Shown in pieces: positions 50,951-60,172 of a stretch of 64,000 bases of DNA; position 1 is the stretch's first letter, and every line of letters starts with the position of its first letter. The translations under genes and the position numbers were made by a program. The stretch lies in the NCBI RefSeq assembly GCF_014168815.1, contig NZ_AP021972.1, forward strand, positions 1,488,001 to 1,552,000. The letters are read 5' to 3'. This DNA comes from Klebsiella sp. WP3-W18-ESBL-02. Its GTDB lineage: Bacteria > Pseudomonadota > Gammaproteobacteria > Enterobacterales > Enterobacteriaceae. The notes under the pieces were generated by a model, which was not told the DNA's origin, searched no databases, and was given only the letters and a program-made list of their open reading frames with translations.

Positions 50951-52267
50951 TCAGAAGCGATAGTTGAAGTTGGTACCGAACAGCCAGGCTTTACCTTCAG
51001 ATTTGAAGGTGTAGTTGCCTTCCTGCACGGTAACGCTCTGGCCGTGCATGTAAGATGCGCCCACGTCGATGGAAGCATCGTCGTTAAACGCATAGGTGGT
51101 ACCGGCGCTCAGCCAGAAACGGTCCTGGTCCGGAATGGAGATTGAGCGATGGTTGGCCGGAACCGGGCTATCATCAAACGCAATACCGGTACGGAAGGTC
51201 CAGTTCTTGTCGTAGTAATAGGTCGTACCCAGTGCGATACGGTAGGCGTCTTTAAAGCTCTCGTCTTTATAGAACAGTTCCTGACCGTTAGAACCGGTGG
51301 CTTTCAGCTCCTGGAACTGACTCCAACTGGTGTAAGCCATGCTGTAGTGGATAGCCCACTGCGGCGCGATGCGGTTATAACCGGAAATTTCCCACATTTC
51401 TGGCAGGTTCAGCGTCAGAGAACCGCCGATGGTTCTGCCGTCGGTGCCGTAAGGCAGACCGGTAATGCCGCGAGCGGCGAAGAGCTGGTTACCGCGGGTG
51501 GTGATGGAGCTCTTGTAGTCGCCGTCGAAGTCAATTTTGACTTCAGAGCGGTAGGTCAGGCCCCAACGGTTGTTTTTATCCAGTTCGTACAGGATACCTG
51601 CGTTCCAGCCATAGCCCCACTCATCGCCTTTCAGATGCGCAACCTGCGAGTCTGCGCCGGTAATGCCGACCGCTTTCCCGGTCGCACCAGGGAACATCAG
51701 GCTGGTTTCGCCAGCATAACGCTCAATTTTGGCTTTCGCATAGACGGCGTCAAAGCCCAGGCCGAAGCTCCAGTTGCTGCTCAGACGGTATGCGCCGCTC
51801 AGGTTCAGGTTAACGGTCTGCAGGTCGGTTTTACCGCCGTACATGCCGGCCGCGTAGTTATTGTTGAATTCCGTTGCCAGGCCGTAGTTGGAGGTAACAG
51901 ACGCACCCCAACCAAACTGTTCGTTAATCGGCATGACAAAGTGCGCGTTAGGAACCCACGCGGTCGGTGCAATGTTATCGGCATCGGTACTGCGGCCGGT
52001 GGCCGGAGACTTGCCGGTAATATTGACGTCAGGATCGATGTAAACCGCACCGGCAGAAAATGCAGGGCGATCGAACATCATAATCAGCGCCGGGTTACGG
52101 CTGGCGTTACCCGCATCGTCGGCGATAGCGCCTTCACCAGAATAGGCACGGCCCAGACCAGAAGACGAAAATTCATTAAGCTGGAAGCCCGCTGACCAGG
52201 CTTGGGTTGAAACAAGTGCCACTGCGACAGCAAGAGCAGACTTCGTGTAACGGGTTTTCTGGCTCAT
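50951..52267 (-). CDS. fadL: Long-chain fatty acid outer-membrane transporter FadL
   Basis: FadL is a 14-strand barrel that lets long-chain fatty acids cross the outer membrane. The 438-residue protein has a signal peptide (cleavage after AWS-A, mature start AGFQLNEFSSSGLG) and the plug sequence GAIADDAGNASRNPA. It ends with a terminal strand NFNYRF. It is slightly shorter than E. coli FadL because of loop deletions. I chose the ATG giving MSQKTRYTKS; two codons further upstream is also annotated in some species. FadR sites lie just upstream. Confidence 0.96.
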   Translation of the reverse strand: MSQKTRYTKSALAVAVALVSTQAWSAGFQLNEFSSSGLGRAYSGEGAIADDAGNASRNPALIMMFDRPAFSAGAVYIDPDVNITGKSPATGRSTDADNIAPTAWVPNAHFVMPINEQFGWGASVTSNYGLATEFNNNYAAGMYGGKTDLQTVNLNLSGAYRLSSNWSFGLGFDAVYAKAKIERYAGETSLMFPGATGKAVGITGADSQVAHLKGDEWGYGWNAGILYELDKNNRWGLTYRSEVKIDFDGDYKSSITTRGNQLFAARGITGLPYGTDGRTIGGSLTLNLPEMWEISGYNRIAPQWAIHYSMAYTSWSQFQELKATGSNGQELFYKDESFKDAYRIALGTTYYYDKNWTFRTGIAFDDSPVPANHRSISIPDQDRFWLSAGTTYAFNDDASIDVGASYMHGQSVTVQEGNYTFKSEGKAWLFGTNFNYRF

Positions 52268-52355
52268 GACCATAACCTCATTGAGTTATTTTTATACAAA
52301 CAATGTTACATGTAGTAACAGAAGCGCGAAGTGTAGGGGCTGGACTACGACAGAG

Positions 52356-52370
52356 AAATCAGACCAGTGA
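52356..52370 (-). promoter_or_regulatory. FadR site 2 upstream of fadL
   Basis: On the minus strand TCACTGGTCTGATTT matches the core CTGGTCNGA of the FadR operator. It is nearer to the fadL start than the other site, as in E. coli fadL, which has two FadR sites in its leader. Confidence 0.65.
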
Positions 52371-52376
52371 CGAGAG

Positions 52377-52393
52377 TATAGGTCTGACCAGCT
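52377..52393 (-). promoter_or_regulatory. FadR site 1 upstream of fadL
   Basis: On the minus strand AGCTGGTCAGACCTATA fits the FadR operator AACTGGTCNGACCTNTT at nearly all positions and matches the known E. coli fadL site closely. FadR would repress fadL without long-chain acyl-CoA. Confidence 0.8.
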
Positions 52394-52639
52394 GGTATGT
52401 TGCAATATTGTTTATTAATTTTTTCTAAGATGTTGTTTGAAACGAGATCTGGTTGGCAAAAATGCGGGGATGGTCAAAGGCGGAGAAGTGAGAAATTTGT
52501 TTTAGATCATTTTTAATTGTGATTTCGGTCACTTATCGGCTTTCGTCACATTATCGACTGGAGGCGTGCAACGGGCGGGCGTAAAATAAGCACATCGTTT
52601 ATCTGGCACCTTGAGTGCGCAAAACAGAGGAAATCTACA

Positions 52640-52924
52640 ATGAGTAAATGTAGTGCTGATGAAACCCCGGTTTGCTGCTGCATGGACGTTGGTACCATCA
52701 TGGACAACTCCGACTGCACCGCATCTTACAGCCGCGTTTTTGCTAACCGCGCTGATGCAGAAGAAACCCTGGCAGCGCTGACGGAAAAAGCGCGCGGCGT
52801 TGAGTCCGAGCCGTGCAAAATTACCGCAAACTTCAAAGACGTTGAAGGCGGCGTGCAGCTGGATATCGACTTTGTCTTCGCTTGTGAAGCCGAAACCCTG
52901 ATTTTCCAGCTGGGCCTGCGTTAA
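52640..52924 (+). CDS. yfcZ: DUF406 family protein YfcZ
   Basis: The 94-residue protein matches E. coli YfcZ (DUF406), unusually rich in cysteine at the N terminus (CSADETPVCCC). Function unknown; the cysteines suggest redox or metal binding. It stands between fadL and fadI, as in E. coli. Confidence 0.93.
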   Translation: MSKCSADETPVCCCMDVGTIMDNSDCTASYSRVFANRADAEETLAALTEKARGVESEPCKITANFKDVEGGVQLDIDFVFACEAETLIFQLGLR

Positions 52925-52952
52925 TCGCCCCAGGCGAATGACCTTTCTGCTC

Positions 52953-52986
52953 ACGCCCTCGTTGCTCACGCTGCGGGGGCGTTTTC
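52953..52986 (+). terminator. Terminator after yfcZ
   Basis: The 9-bp stem ACGCCCTCG/CGGGGGCGT (one G-T pair) is followed by TTTTCTTTA. Confidence 0.75.
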
Positions 52987-53064
52987 TTTATCGCTCAGTG
53001 TGTTTTAGCTCGCAATTTTCCCTCTCTCCGATTGGCTAAGTGTAAAAAATTAGTTAAGAATGTT

Positions 53065-53081
53065 ATCAGGTCAGACCACTT
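53065..53081 (+). promoter_or_regulatory. FadR site upstream of fadI
   Basis: ATCAGGTCAGACCACTT is the complement of AAGTGGTCTGACCTGAT and matches the FadR operator well. It lies 28 bases before the fadI ATG, so FadR would repress fadIJ. Confidence 0.75.
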
Positions 53082-53109
53082 GGTCGATTTCCGATAACAG
53101 GGGAGAGTT

Positions 53110-54420
53110 ATGAGTCAGGCGTTACCGCTTATCACCCGCCAGGGCGATCGCATTGCTATTGTCAGTGGGTTACGTACCCCGTTTGCCCGTCAGGCTACCG
53201 CCTATCACGGCGTTCTCGCCGTTGATTTAGGTAAAATGGTGGTGGGCGAAATGCTGGCACGTAGCGAAATTCCCCCCGAGGTCATTGAACAACTGGTGTT
53301 CGGTCAGGTGGTCCAGATGCCGGCCGCACCCAACATTGCCCGTGAAATTGTGCTGGGTACCGGCATGAACGTGCATACTGACGCGTACAGCGTCAGCCGC
53401 GCCTGCGCCACCAGTTTCCAGGCCGTTGCTAACGTCGCCGAAAGTCTGATGGCAGGCACGATTCGTGCGGGCATCGCCGGCGGCGCCGACTCCTCTTCCG
53501 TACTGCCGATTGGCGTCAGCAAAAAGCTGGCGCGTACCCTGGTGGATGCCAACAAAGCCCGCACGCTGGGGCAAAAGCTGAAGCTCTTTTCCCGTCTGCG
53601 TCTGCGCGACCTGATGCCGGTGCCGCCAGCGGTAGCCGAGTATTCTACCGGGCTGCGCATGGGGGACACCGCCGAGCAGATGGCAAAAACCTACGGTATT
53701 ACTCGCGAACAGCAGGATGCGCTGGCAAACCGCTCGCATCTGCTGGCGGCTCAGGCCTGGGCGGCGGGCAAATTGAACGACGAGGTGATGACGGCCTACG
53801 CGCCGCCGTACCGTAATCCACTTGAGCAGGACAACAATATCCGCGCGAACTCTACGCTGGCGGACTACGCCAAACTGCGTCCGGCATTTGACCGTCAGCA
53901 CGGCACCGTAACGGCGGCTAACAGTACGCCGCTGACCGACGGTGCAGCGGCGGTGATCTTGATGACCGAATCCCGCGCCAAAGAACTGGGGCTGACGCCG
54001 CTGGGCTATCTGCGTAGCTACGCCTTTACCGCCATTGACGTCTGGCAGGACATGCTGCTGGGCCCGGCCTGGTCAACGCCGCTGGCGCTGGATCGCGCCG
54101 GGCTAACGTTCGCCGACCTGACGCTTATCGATATGCATGAAGCATTTGCCGCGCAGACGCTGGCCAATATTCAATGTCTGGCGAGCGATAATTTCGCTCG
54201 CGAGGTGCTGGGCCGCAGCCAGGCCACCGGCGAAGTGGAGGAGAGCAAATTCAACGTGCTGGGGGGATCTATCGCCTACGGCCATCCGTTTGCCGCAACC
54301 GGTGCGCGCATGATAACCCAAACGCTCCATGAACTGCGCCGTCGCGGCGGCGGCTTTGGGCTGGTGACCGCCTGTGCGGCGGGCGGATTAGGTGCAGCGA
54401 TGGTACTGGAGGCTGAATAA
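53110..54420 (+). CDS. fadI: 3-ketoacyl-CoA thiolase FadI (anaerobic beta-oxidation)
   Basis: FadI carries out the thiolytic last step of beta-oxidation, the beta subunit of the anaerobic complex with FadJ. The 436-residue thiolase has the acyl-accepting Cys99 (SRACATSF), the HEAF histidine (MHEAFAAQ, near 340), GGSIAYGHPFAATGAR and the general-base Cys in TACAAGGLGAAM. It ends with a TAATG overlap into fadJ. Confidence 0.97.
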   Translation: MSQALPLITRQGDRIAIVSGLRTPFARQATAYHGVLAVDLGKMVVGEMLARSEIPPEVIEQLVFGQVVQMPAAPNIAREIVLGTGMNVHTDAYSVSRACATSFQAVANVAESLMAGTIRAGIAGGADSSSVLPIGVSKKLARTLVDANKARTLGQKLKLFSRLRLRDLMPVPPAVAEYSTGLRMGDTAEQMAKTYGITREQQDALANRSHLLAAQAWAAGKLNDEVMTAYAPPYRNPLEQDNNIRANSTLADYAKLRPAFDRQHGTVTAANSTPLTDGAAAVILMTESRAKELGLTPLGYLRSYAFTAIDVWQDMLLGPAWSTPLALDRAGLTFADLTLIDMHEAFAAQTLANIQCLASDNFAREVLGRSQATGEVEESKFNVLGGSIAYGHPFAATGARMITQTLHELRRRGGGFGLVTACAAGGLGAAMVLEAE

Positions 54421-56573
54421 TGGAAGCGATGAAATCCGCATTTACCTTTACCGTGCGCCCGGACAACGTGGCGGTGGTGACGATTGATGTGCCTGATGAA
54501 AAGATGAACACCCTGAAAGCCGAGTTTGGCGGCCAGGTGCGCGCTATCCTCCGGCAAATTCGCGATAACAAAGCGCTGCAGGGCGTGGTGTTTATCTCTG
54601 CGAAGCCCGATAACTTTATCGCCGGGGCCGACATTAACATGATTGGTCGCTGCAAAAGCGCGCAGGAAGCCGAATCGCTGGCGCGTCAGGGACAACAGGT
54701 GATGGCGGAAATTCAGGGGCTATCAGTCCCGGTGGTCGCGGCCATCCACGGTGCCTGCCTTGGCGGCGGCCTGGAGCTGGCGCTGGCCTGCCATGCGCGC
54801 ATCTGCTCCGACGACAGCCGTACGGTGCTCGGCCTGCCGGAAGTTCAGCTCGGCCTGCTGCCGGGATCGGGCGGTACTCAGCGTTTGCCGCGCCTGATTG
54901 GCGTCAGTACTGCGCTGGACATGATCCTGACCGGAAAACAGCTGCGCGCCCGTCAGGCCTTGAAAGCAGGGCTGGTGGATGAAGTGGTTCCGCACTCGAT
55001 TCTGCTGGACGCCGCCGCTGAATATGCGCGTAAAGCGCGCCATGAACATCGCCGCCTGCCGGTGCGCGAGCGTATTCTGGCGGGGCCACTGGGTCGTCAC
55101 CTGCTGTTCAGCATGGCGGCAAAGAAAACGGCACAGAAAACGCAGGGCAACTATCCGGCGGCGGATAAAATTTTGCAGGTTATTGAAACCGGTCTGGCCC
55201 ATGGCGCCAGCAGCGGCTACGAAGCCGAAGCCCGTGCCTTTGGCGAACTGGCGATGACGCCGCAGTCGCGCGCACTGCGCAGCATTTTCTTTGCCAGCAC
55301 CGATATTAAAAAGGATCCCGGCGCTCGCGTTGAGGCAGGCCCGCTGCGTTCGGTCGGCGTATTAGGCGGTGGCCTGATGGGCGGTGGTATTGCCTATGTG
55401 ACGGCGATTAAAGGTAAGCTACCGGTGCGAATCAAAGATATTAACGCCAACGGTATTAACCATGCGCTGAAGTACAGCTGGGATCAGCTGGAGCAAAAGG
55501 TGCGCCGTCGTCACATGAAACCCGCCGAGCGAGATGCGCAGCTGGCGTTGATTTCCGGCAGTACCGACTACCGAGGGTTTGCCCATCGCGATCTGGTGAT
55601 TGAAGCGGTATTTGAAGATCTTGCGCTCAAACAAAAAATGGTTGGCGAAATTGAACAGTACTGCGCGCCGCACACCATTTTTGCGTCTAATACCTCTTCT
55701 TTGCCCATTGGCGATATTGCTGCCCATGCGCAGCGGCCTGAGCAGGTGATCGGTCTGCATTTTTTCAGCCCGGTTGAAAAAATGCCGCTGGTGGAGGTTA
55801 TCCCCCATGTGGGCACGTCAGAGCAGACGATTGCCACTACCGTGAAGCTCGCGAAGAAACAGGGAAAAACGCCGATTGTGGTCGCGGATAAAGCCGGTTT
55901 TTACGTTAACCGCATTCTGGCGCCATACATTGCCGAAGCCATGCGCATGCTGGTCGACGGCGAGCGCGTGGAAGATATTGATAATGCGTTGGTTAAATTT
56001 GGATTCCCGGTCGGGCCGATTCAGTTGCTGGATGAAGTAGGCATTGATACCGGCACCAAAATTCTTCCGGTGCTGGAAGCGGCCTACGGGGAACGTTTTA
56101 GCGCGCCTGCAACGCTGATTCAGGCAATTTTGAATGACGATCGCAAAGGCAGAAAAAATGGCCGGGGTTTCTATCTTTATGCCGCAAAAGGGCGTACAAG
56201 CAAGAAACAAGTTGATACTGCCGTTTACGCTTTGCCGGGCATGTCGGCGCGTAACGCCCGCTGCTCGGCCGAACACATTGCCGAACGCTGCGTGATGCTG
56301 ATGCTCAACGAAGCGGCACGCTGCGTGGATGAGAACATTGTCCGCAGCGCGCGCGACGGCGACATTGGGGCAGTATTTGGCATTGGTTTCCCACCGTTCC
56401 TCGGTGGCCCGCTCCGCTATATGGATTCACTGGGGGCGGGTGAAGTGGTTGCCCGACTGCAACGATTGGCCAGCCAGTATGGCCCACGCTTTATGCCGTG
56501 CGATGCGCTGATGCAGCGTGCGGAACGCGGGGAGACCTTTTGGCCTGGTGATGAAACGGATTCCACGCGCTGA
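54420..56573 (+). CDS. fadJ: Fatty-acid oxidation complex alpha subunit FadJ
   Basis: FadJ combines enoyl-CoA hydratase (about 1-190; HGACLGGGLELALAC and GLPEVQLGLLPGSGGTQRLP contain the catalytic glutamates) and 3-hydroxyacyl-CoA dehydrogenase (NAD loop GVLGGGLMGGGIAYV near 310, catalytic His in IGLHFFSPVEKMPLVE). The 717-residue length fits E. coli FadJ (714). It starts on the fadI stop (TAATG), so the subunits are translationally coupled. Confidence 0.97.
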   Translation: MEAMKSAFTFTVRPDNVAVVTIDVPDEKMNTLKAEFGGQVRAILRQIRDNKALQGVVFISAKPDNFIAGADINMIGRCKSAQEAESLARQGQQVMAEIQGLSVPVVAAIHGACLGGGLELALACHARICSDDSRTVLGLPEVQLGLLPGSGGTQRLPRLIGVSTALDMILTGKQLRARQALKAGLVDEVVPHSILLDAAAEYARKARHEHRRLPVRERILAGPLGRHLLFSMAAKKTAQKTQGNYPAADKILQVIETGLAHGASSGYEAEARAFGELAMTPQSRALRSIFFASTDIKKDPGARVEAGPLRSVGVLGGGLMGGGIAYVTAIKGKLPVRIKDINANGINHALKYSWDQLEQKVRRRHMKPAERDAQLALISGSTDYRGFAHRDLVIEAVFEDLALKQKMVGEIEQYCAPHTIFASNTSSLPIGDIAAHAQRPEQVIGLHFFSPVEKMPLVEVIPHVGTSEQTIATTVKLAKKQGKTPIVVADKAGFYVNRILAPYIAEAMRMLVDGERVEDIDNALVKFGFPVGPIQLLDEVGIDTGTKILPVLEAAYGERFSAPATLIQAILNDDRKGRKNGRGFYLYAAKGRTSKKQVDTAVYALPGMSARNARCSAEHIAERCVMLMLNEAARCVDENIVRSARDGDIGAVFGIGFPPFLGGPLRYMDSLGAGEVVARLQRLASQYGPRFMPCDALMQRAERGETFWPGDETDSTR

Positions 56574-56708
56574 TGTCAAAGTCAGTGAACCCTGATGAAT
56601 CGCAAGGTTTCTGGCTATTTTGTAAACAGATGTTGACTATACTTACGCCAGTAAGGTAAAAATCAGCGTTTCATTCAGTGAATGGATAAGGCACAATGCC
56701 CGGCTACC

Positions 56709-56729
56709 GCGTCACCTTCGGGGTGACGC
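56709..56729 (+). terminator. Hairpin between fadJ and sixA
   Basis: GCGTCACC/GGTGACGC with loop TTCGG gives a stable hairpin about 135 bases after fadJ and 31 before sixA. No T tract follows; it may lie in the sixA leader. Confidence 0.4.
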
Positions 56730-56760
56730 TGGTGCTTCTGGTTAACAAAAGCGGTGCAAT

Positions 56761-57246
56761 ATGCAAGTGTTTATTATGCGTCACGGCGACGCTGCCCTCG
56801 ATGCAGCCAGTGACTCGGTTCGTCCTCTCACCGGCTGTGGTTGTGATGAATCTCGTCAGATGGCAACCTGGTTGAAAGACCAAAAAGTGGATATCGGTCG
56901 CGTTCTGGTGAGCCCTTATCTGCGTGCGGAGCAGACGCTGGAAGTGGTAGGGGAGTGCATGAACCTGCCAAAAGAAGTGGATGTTCTGCCCGAGCTAACG
57001 CCGTGCGGTGATATCGGTCTGGTTAGCGCCTATCTCCAGGCTCTGGCGAACGAAGGCACATCATCGGTACTGGTGATTTCGCACCTGCCGCTGGTCGGTT
57101 ATCTGGTTGCCGAACTGTGTCCTGGCGAAGTCCCGCCGATGTTCACGACCTCAGCCATTGCCTGCGTCACCCTCGACGCAAACGGACAGGGCGTCCTGAA
57201 CTGGCAAATGAGCCCGTGCAATCTGAAAATGGCGAAAGCGATCTAA
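56761..57246 (+). CDS. sixA: Phosphohistidine phosphatase SixA
   Basis: SixA removes phosphate from histidine phosphotransfer proteins; targets reported in E. coli are ArcB and the nitrogen PTS protein NPr. The 161-residue protein has the RHG catalytic motif MRHGDAAL (His8) and a second His in VISHLPLVGYL. Length and sequence match E. coli. Confidence 0.96.
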   Translation: MQVFIMRHGDAALDAASDSVRPLTGCGCDESRQMATWLKDQKVDIGRVLVSPYLRAEQTLEVVGECMNLPKEVDVLPELTPCGDIGLVSAYLQALANEGTSSVLVISHLPLVGYLVAELCPGEVPPMFTTSAIACVTLDANGQGVLNWQMSPCNLKMAKAI

Positions 57247-57252
57247 CCGCTG

Positions 57253-57278
57253 ATTACCCGGCTAACTGGCCGGGTAAT
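57253..57278 (+). terminator. Hairpin after sixA
   Basis: A perfect 10-bp stem (ATTACCCGGC/GCCGGGTAAT) with a 6-base loop begins six bases after the sixA stop. No T run follows. Confidence 0.55.
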
Positions 57279-57308
57279 GCCTGACTCCCCGTTGGTCTGA
57301 TGCCTGTA

Positions 57309-57382
57309 GGCCTGATAAGCGTAGCGCCATCAGGCAACCGGGCGCAGAACGCCGCATAGCGACGTTGCTTTATCCGGCCGAC
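57309..57382. repeat. REP (BIME-type) palindromic repeat between sixA and smrB
   Basis: The convergent sixA/smrB gap contains REP-like units: GGCCTGATAAGCGTAGCGCCATCAGG (57309-57334) and an inverted partner ending CTTTATCCGGCCGACA. These fit the enterobacterial REP family GCCGGATAAGGCG...CGCCTTATCCGGC. REPs here probably stabilise the converging mRNAs. Confidence 0.75.
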
Positions 57383-57390
57383 ATCGCGTC

Positions 57391-57942
57391 TTACGGCAGC
57401 TCCGGCGGCAGCCACTCTTCCACTTCAATCAGCACCAGTAGCGCGGCGTCACCGCCGTACTCTTTCGATGCCTGATGGAACGCCATAACGTGCGGGTGCT
57501 GCGCCAGCCAGAGCGGCGTTTGCTGTTTGAGAATGTGCTTACCGTGGCCGTGCATGACGCAGGCGCAGAACACATGCTCCCGGCGGCAGGCGGCAATCAG
57601 CGCGCCCAGCTCTTGTTTGGCCTGCGTTTGGGTTAACCCATGCAGATCGAGGAACAGCTCCGGCGAGTAGTCGCCGCGGCGCAGCTTCTTCAGCTCAAAA
57701 TGACTGACGTCCTGGCGCACGTATTTCACCGGACCGTTGGTGTTGAGCAACGGCTGGAACTCATCGGAAAAGTAGTGGCTATTGTCCGCCTGTTCCTGCA
57801 ATAGCCGCTTTGGTGGCACTTCGCTGATTTTCTTACGCTGCGGGCGATGAACGATCGTATCCTGCTTGATTTTACGCGTGCCGGTCATCAGCTGCTGGAA
57901 GAGTGCCTGATCCTCCTCGCTCAGTGAGTTTTTGTTTTTCAT
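57391..57942 (-). CDS. smrB: Ribosome rescue endonuclease SmrB (YfcN)
   Basis: SmrB cuts mRNA between collided ribosomes. The 183-residue protein has a basic N-terminal ribosome-binding tail and a C-terminal Smr domain (about 95-175) with LDLHGLT and the catalytic-loop HGHGKHILKQQTP. The ATG at 57942 matches E. coli; an in-frame TTG just upstream is ignored. It is divergent from prmB. Confidence 0.96.
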   Translation of the reverse strand: MKNKNSLSEEDQALFQQLMTGTRKIKQDTIVHRPQRKKISEVPPKRLLQEQADNSHYFSDEFQPLLNTNGPVKYVRQDVSHFELKKLRRGDYSPELFLDLHGLTQTQAKQELGALIAACRREHVFCACVMHGHGKHILKQQTPLWLAQHPHVMAFHQASKEYGGDAALLVLIEVEEWLPPELP

Positions 57943-58106
57943 CAATTCTTCTCAAATTCGCCTTTTCCCCTAGTTTACCTTTTCAGCGTGCTTCCTGCAG
58001 CGAAAACGCTTTTTTCCCCGCGCCCTACGCAAGAATGCTGATTTATCGCCGTCTTCATGGCAAACTAGCCGCCGAATTTACCCCGACGCATGCCCTGGAG
58101 GACAAC

Positions 58107-59039
58107 GTGGATAAGATTTTTGTTGAAGAAGCAGTCAATGAACTGCACACCATTCAGGACATGCTGCGCTGGGCGGTAAGCCGCTTTAGCGCGGCCGAAA
58201 TCTGGTACGGGCACGGCACCGACAACCCGTGGGACGAGGCCGTTCAACTGGTTCTGCCGACCCTGTATTTACCGCTGGATATTCCGGAAGATATGCGCAA
58301 CGCGCGTCTGACCACCAGCGAAAAACAGCTGATCGTTGAGCGCGTTATTCGCCGCGTCAACGAGCGTATCCCGGTCGCCTACCTGACGAACAAAGCCTGG
58401 TTCTGCGGTCACGAATTCTACGTTGACGATCGCGTTCTGGTGCCGCGTTCGCCGATTGGTGAGCTGATTAACAATCGCTTCGCCGGCCTGATTAATCATC
58501 GTCCACAGCATATTCTCGATATGTGCACCGGCAGCGGCTGCATTGCTATCGCCTGCGCCTATGCCTTCCCGGAAGCGGAAGTCGACGCGATTGATGTTTC
58601 GGTGGACGCGCTGGCCGTTACCGAATACAACATCGAAGAGCACGGTATGATTCATCATGTCACGCCGATTCGCTCCGATCTGTTCCGTGACGCGCCGCAG
58701 CTGCAATACGATCTGATCGTGACCAACCCGCCTTACGTTGATGAAGAAGATATGTCTGACCTGCCGTCGGAGTATCGCCATGAACCGGAGCTGGGCCTGG
58801 CTTCCGGCTCGGACGGCCTGCACCTGACCCGTCGTATCTTAGGCTGCGCGCCGGATTATCTCACCGACGACGGCATTCTGATTTGTGAAGTGGGTAACAG
58901 CATGGTACATCTGATGGACCAATATCCGGATGTCCCGTTCACCTGGCTCGAGTTTGACAACGGCGGTGACGGCGTCTTTATGCTGACCAAAGCGCAGCTT
59001 GAAGCCGCGCAGCATCATTTCGCGCAGTACAAAGACTGA
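58107..59039 (+). CDS. prmB: Ribosomal protein uL3 glutamine methyltransferase PrmB
   Basis: PrmB methylates glutamine 150 of ribosomal protein uL3 with S-adenosylmethionine. The 310-residue protein has the SAM loop DMCTGSGCIAI (near 135) and the NPPY motif TNPPYVDEED (near 208). The start is GTG at 58107 with GGAGG six bases upstream, which gives the E. coli-type VDKIFVEEAVNEL N terminus; upstream readings are not conserved. Confidence 0.97.
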   Translation: MDKIFVEEAVNELHTIQDMLRWAVSRFSAAEIWYGHGTDNPWDEAVQLVLPTLYLPLDIPEDMRNARLTTSEKQLIVERVIRRVNERIPVAYLTNKAWFCGHEFYVDDRVLVPRSPIGELINNRFAGLINHRPQHILDMCTGSGCIAIACAYAFPEAEVDAIDVSVDALAVTEYNIEEHGMIHHVTPIRSDLFRDAPQLQYDLIVTNPPYVDEEDMSDLPSEYRHEPELGLASGSDGLHLTRRILGCAPDYLTDDGILICEVGNSMVHLMDQYPDVPFTWLEFDNGGDGVFMLTKAQLEAAQHHFAQYKD

Positions 59040-59084
59040 TTTATCCAGCACGCAATAACGCAGAACAACGATAACGGAGTCGTG

Positions 59085-60170
59085 ATGGCAGGAAATACAA
59101 TTGGACAACTCTTTCGCGTAACCACCTTTGGCGAGTCGCACGGCCTGGCGCTGGGCTGCATCGTTGACGGCGTGCCGCCCGGCATTCCGTTAACCGAAGC
59201 CGATCTTCAGCACGACCTCGATCGTCGTCGCCCGGGGACATCGCGCTACACCACGCAACGCCGCGAGCCGGATCAGGTGAAAATCCTCTCCGGTGTCTTT
59301 GAAGGCGTGACCACCGGCACCAGTATTGGCCTGCTGATTGAAAACACCGATCAGCGCTCTCAGGATTACGGCGCGATTAAAGACGTTTTCCGCCCGGGGC
59401 ATGCCGACTACACCTACGAGCAGAAATATGGGCTGCGCGACTATCGCGGCGGTGGGCGTTCTTCTGCGCGTGAAACGGCGATGCGCGTGGCCGCCGGGGC
59501 GATCGCCAAGAAATTCCTTGCCGAGAAGTTTGGTATCGTTATTCGCGGCTGTCTGACTCAGATGGGCGACATTCCGCTGGCGATTAAGGACTGGGATCAG
59601 GTTGAACAAAACCCGTTCTTCTGCCCGGATCCGGACAAAATTGAGGCCTTAGACGAGCTGATGCGCGGCCTCAAAAAAGAAGGCGACTCAATTGGCGCTA
59701 AAGTCACCGTCGTGGCCGATGGCGTCCCGCCGGGTCTCGGTGAACCGGTATTCGATCGCCTGGACGCCGATATTGCCCATGCGCTGATGAGCATCAACGC
59801 GGTAAAAGGCGTAGAGATTGGCGATGGCTTTGAGGTGGTGAAACTGCGCGGCAGTGAAAACCGCGATGAAATCACCAAAGCCGGTTTCCAGAGCAACCAC
59901 GCGGGCGGTATTTTGGGCGGCATCAGCAGCGGCCAACAGATTGTGGCCAATATTGCGCTGAAACCGACATCAAGTATCACCGTGCCGGGTAAGACGATCG
60001 ACCGCTTTGGCGAGGAAGTTGAGATGATCACCAAAGGTCGCCACGATCCTTGTGTTGGCATCCGCGCTGTGCCGATCGCCGAAGCGATGCTGGCTATTGT
60101 CCTGATGGATCATTTTATGCGCCAACGGGCGCAGAACGCCGATGTGACGACGTCAATTCCACGCTGGTAA
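59085..60170 (+). CDS. aroC: Chorismate synthase
   Basis: AroC converts EPSP to chorismate, the last shikimate-pathway step, with reduced FMN. The 361-residue length equals E. coli AroC. Signatures are GESHGLALGCIVDG (17-30), RRPGTSRYTTQRREPD (near 48) and DYRGGGRSSARETAMRV (near 123). The ATG at 59085 is preferred over the GTG just before it. mepA begins two bases after its stop, in one operon. Confidence 0.98.
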   Translation: MAGNTIGQLFRVTTFGESHGLALGCIVDGVPPGIPLTEADLQHDLDRRRPGTSRYTTQRREPDQVKILSGVFEGVTTGTSIGLLIENTDQRSQDYGAIKDVFRPGHADYTYEQKYGLRDYRGGGRSSARETAMRVAAGAIAKKFLAEKFGIVIRGCLTQMGDIPLAIKDWDQVEQNPFFCPDPDKIEALDELMRGLKKEGDSIGAKVTVVADGVPPGLGEPVFDRLDADIAHALMSINAVKGVEIGDGFEVVKLRGSENRDEITKAGFQSNHAGGILGGISSGQQIVANIALKPTSSITVPGKTIDRFGEEVEMITKGRHDPCVGIRAVPIAEAMLAIVLMDHFMRQRAQNADVTTSIPRW

Positions 60171-60172
60171 AC

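Noticed and set aside
57903..58106. Extended prmB start
   Set aside because: The extension overlaps smrB and the divergent promoter region and is not conserved; the GTG at 58107 has GGAGG.
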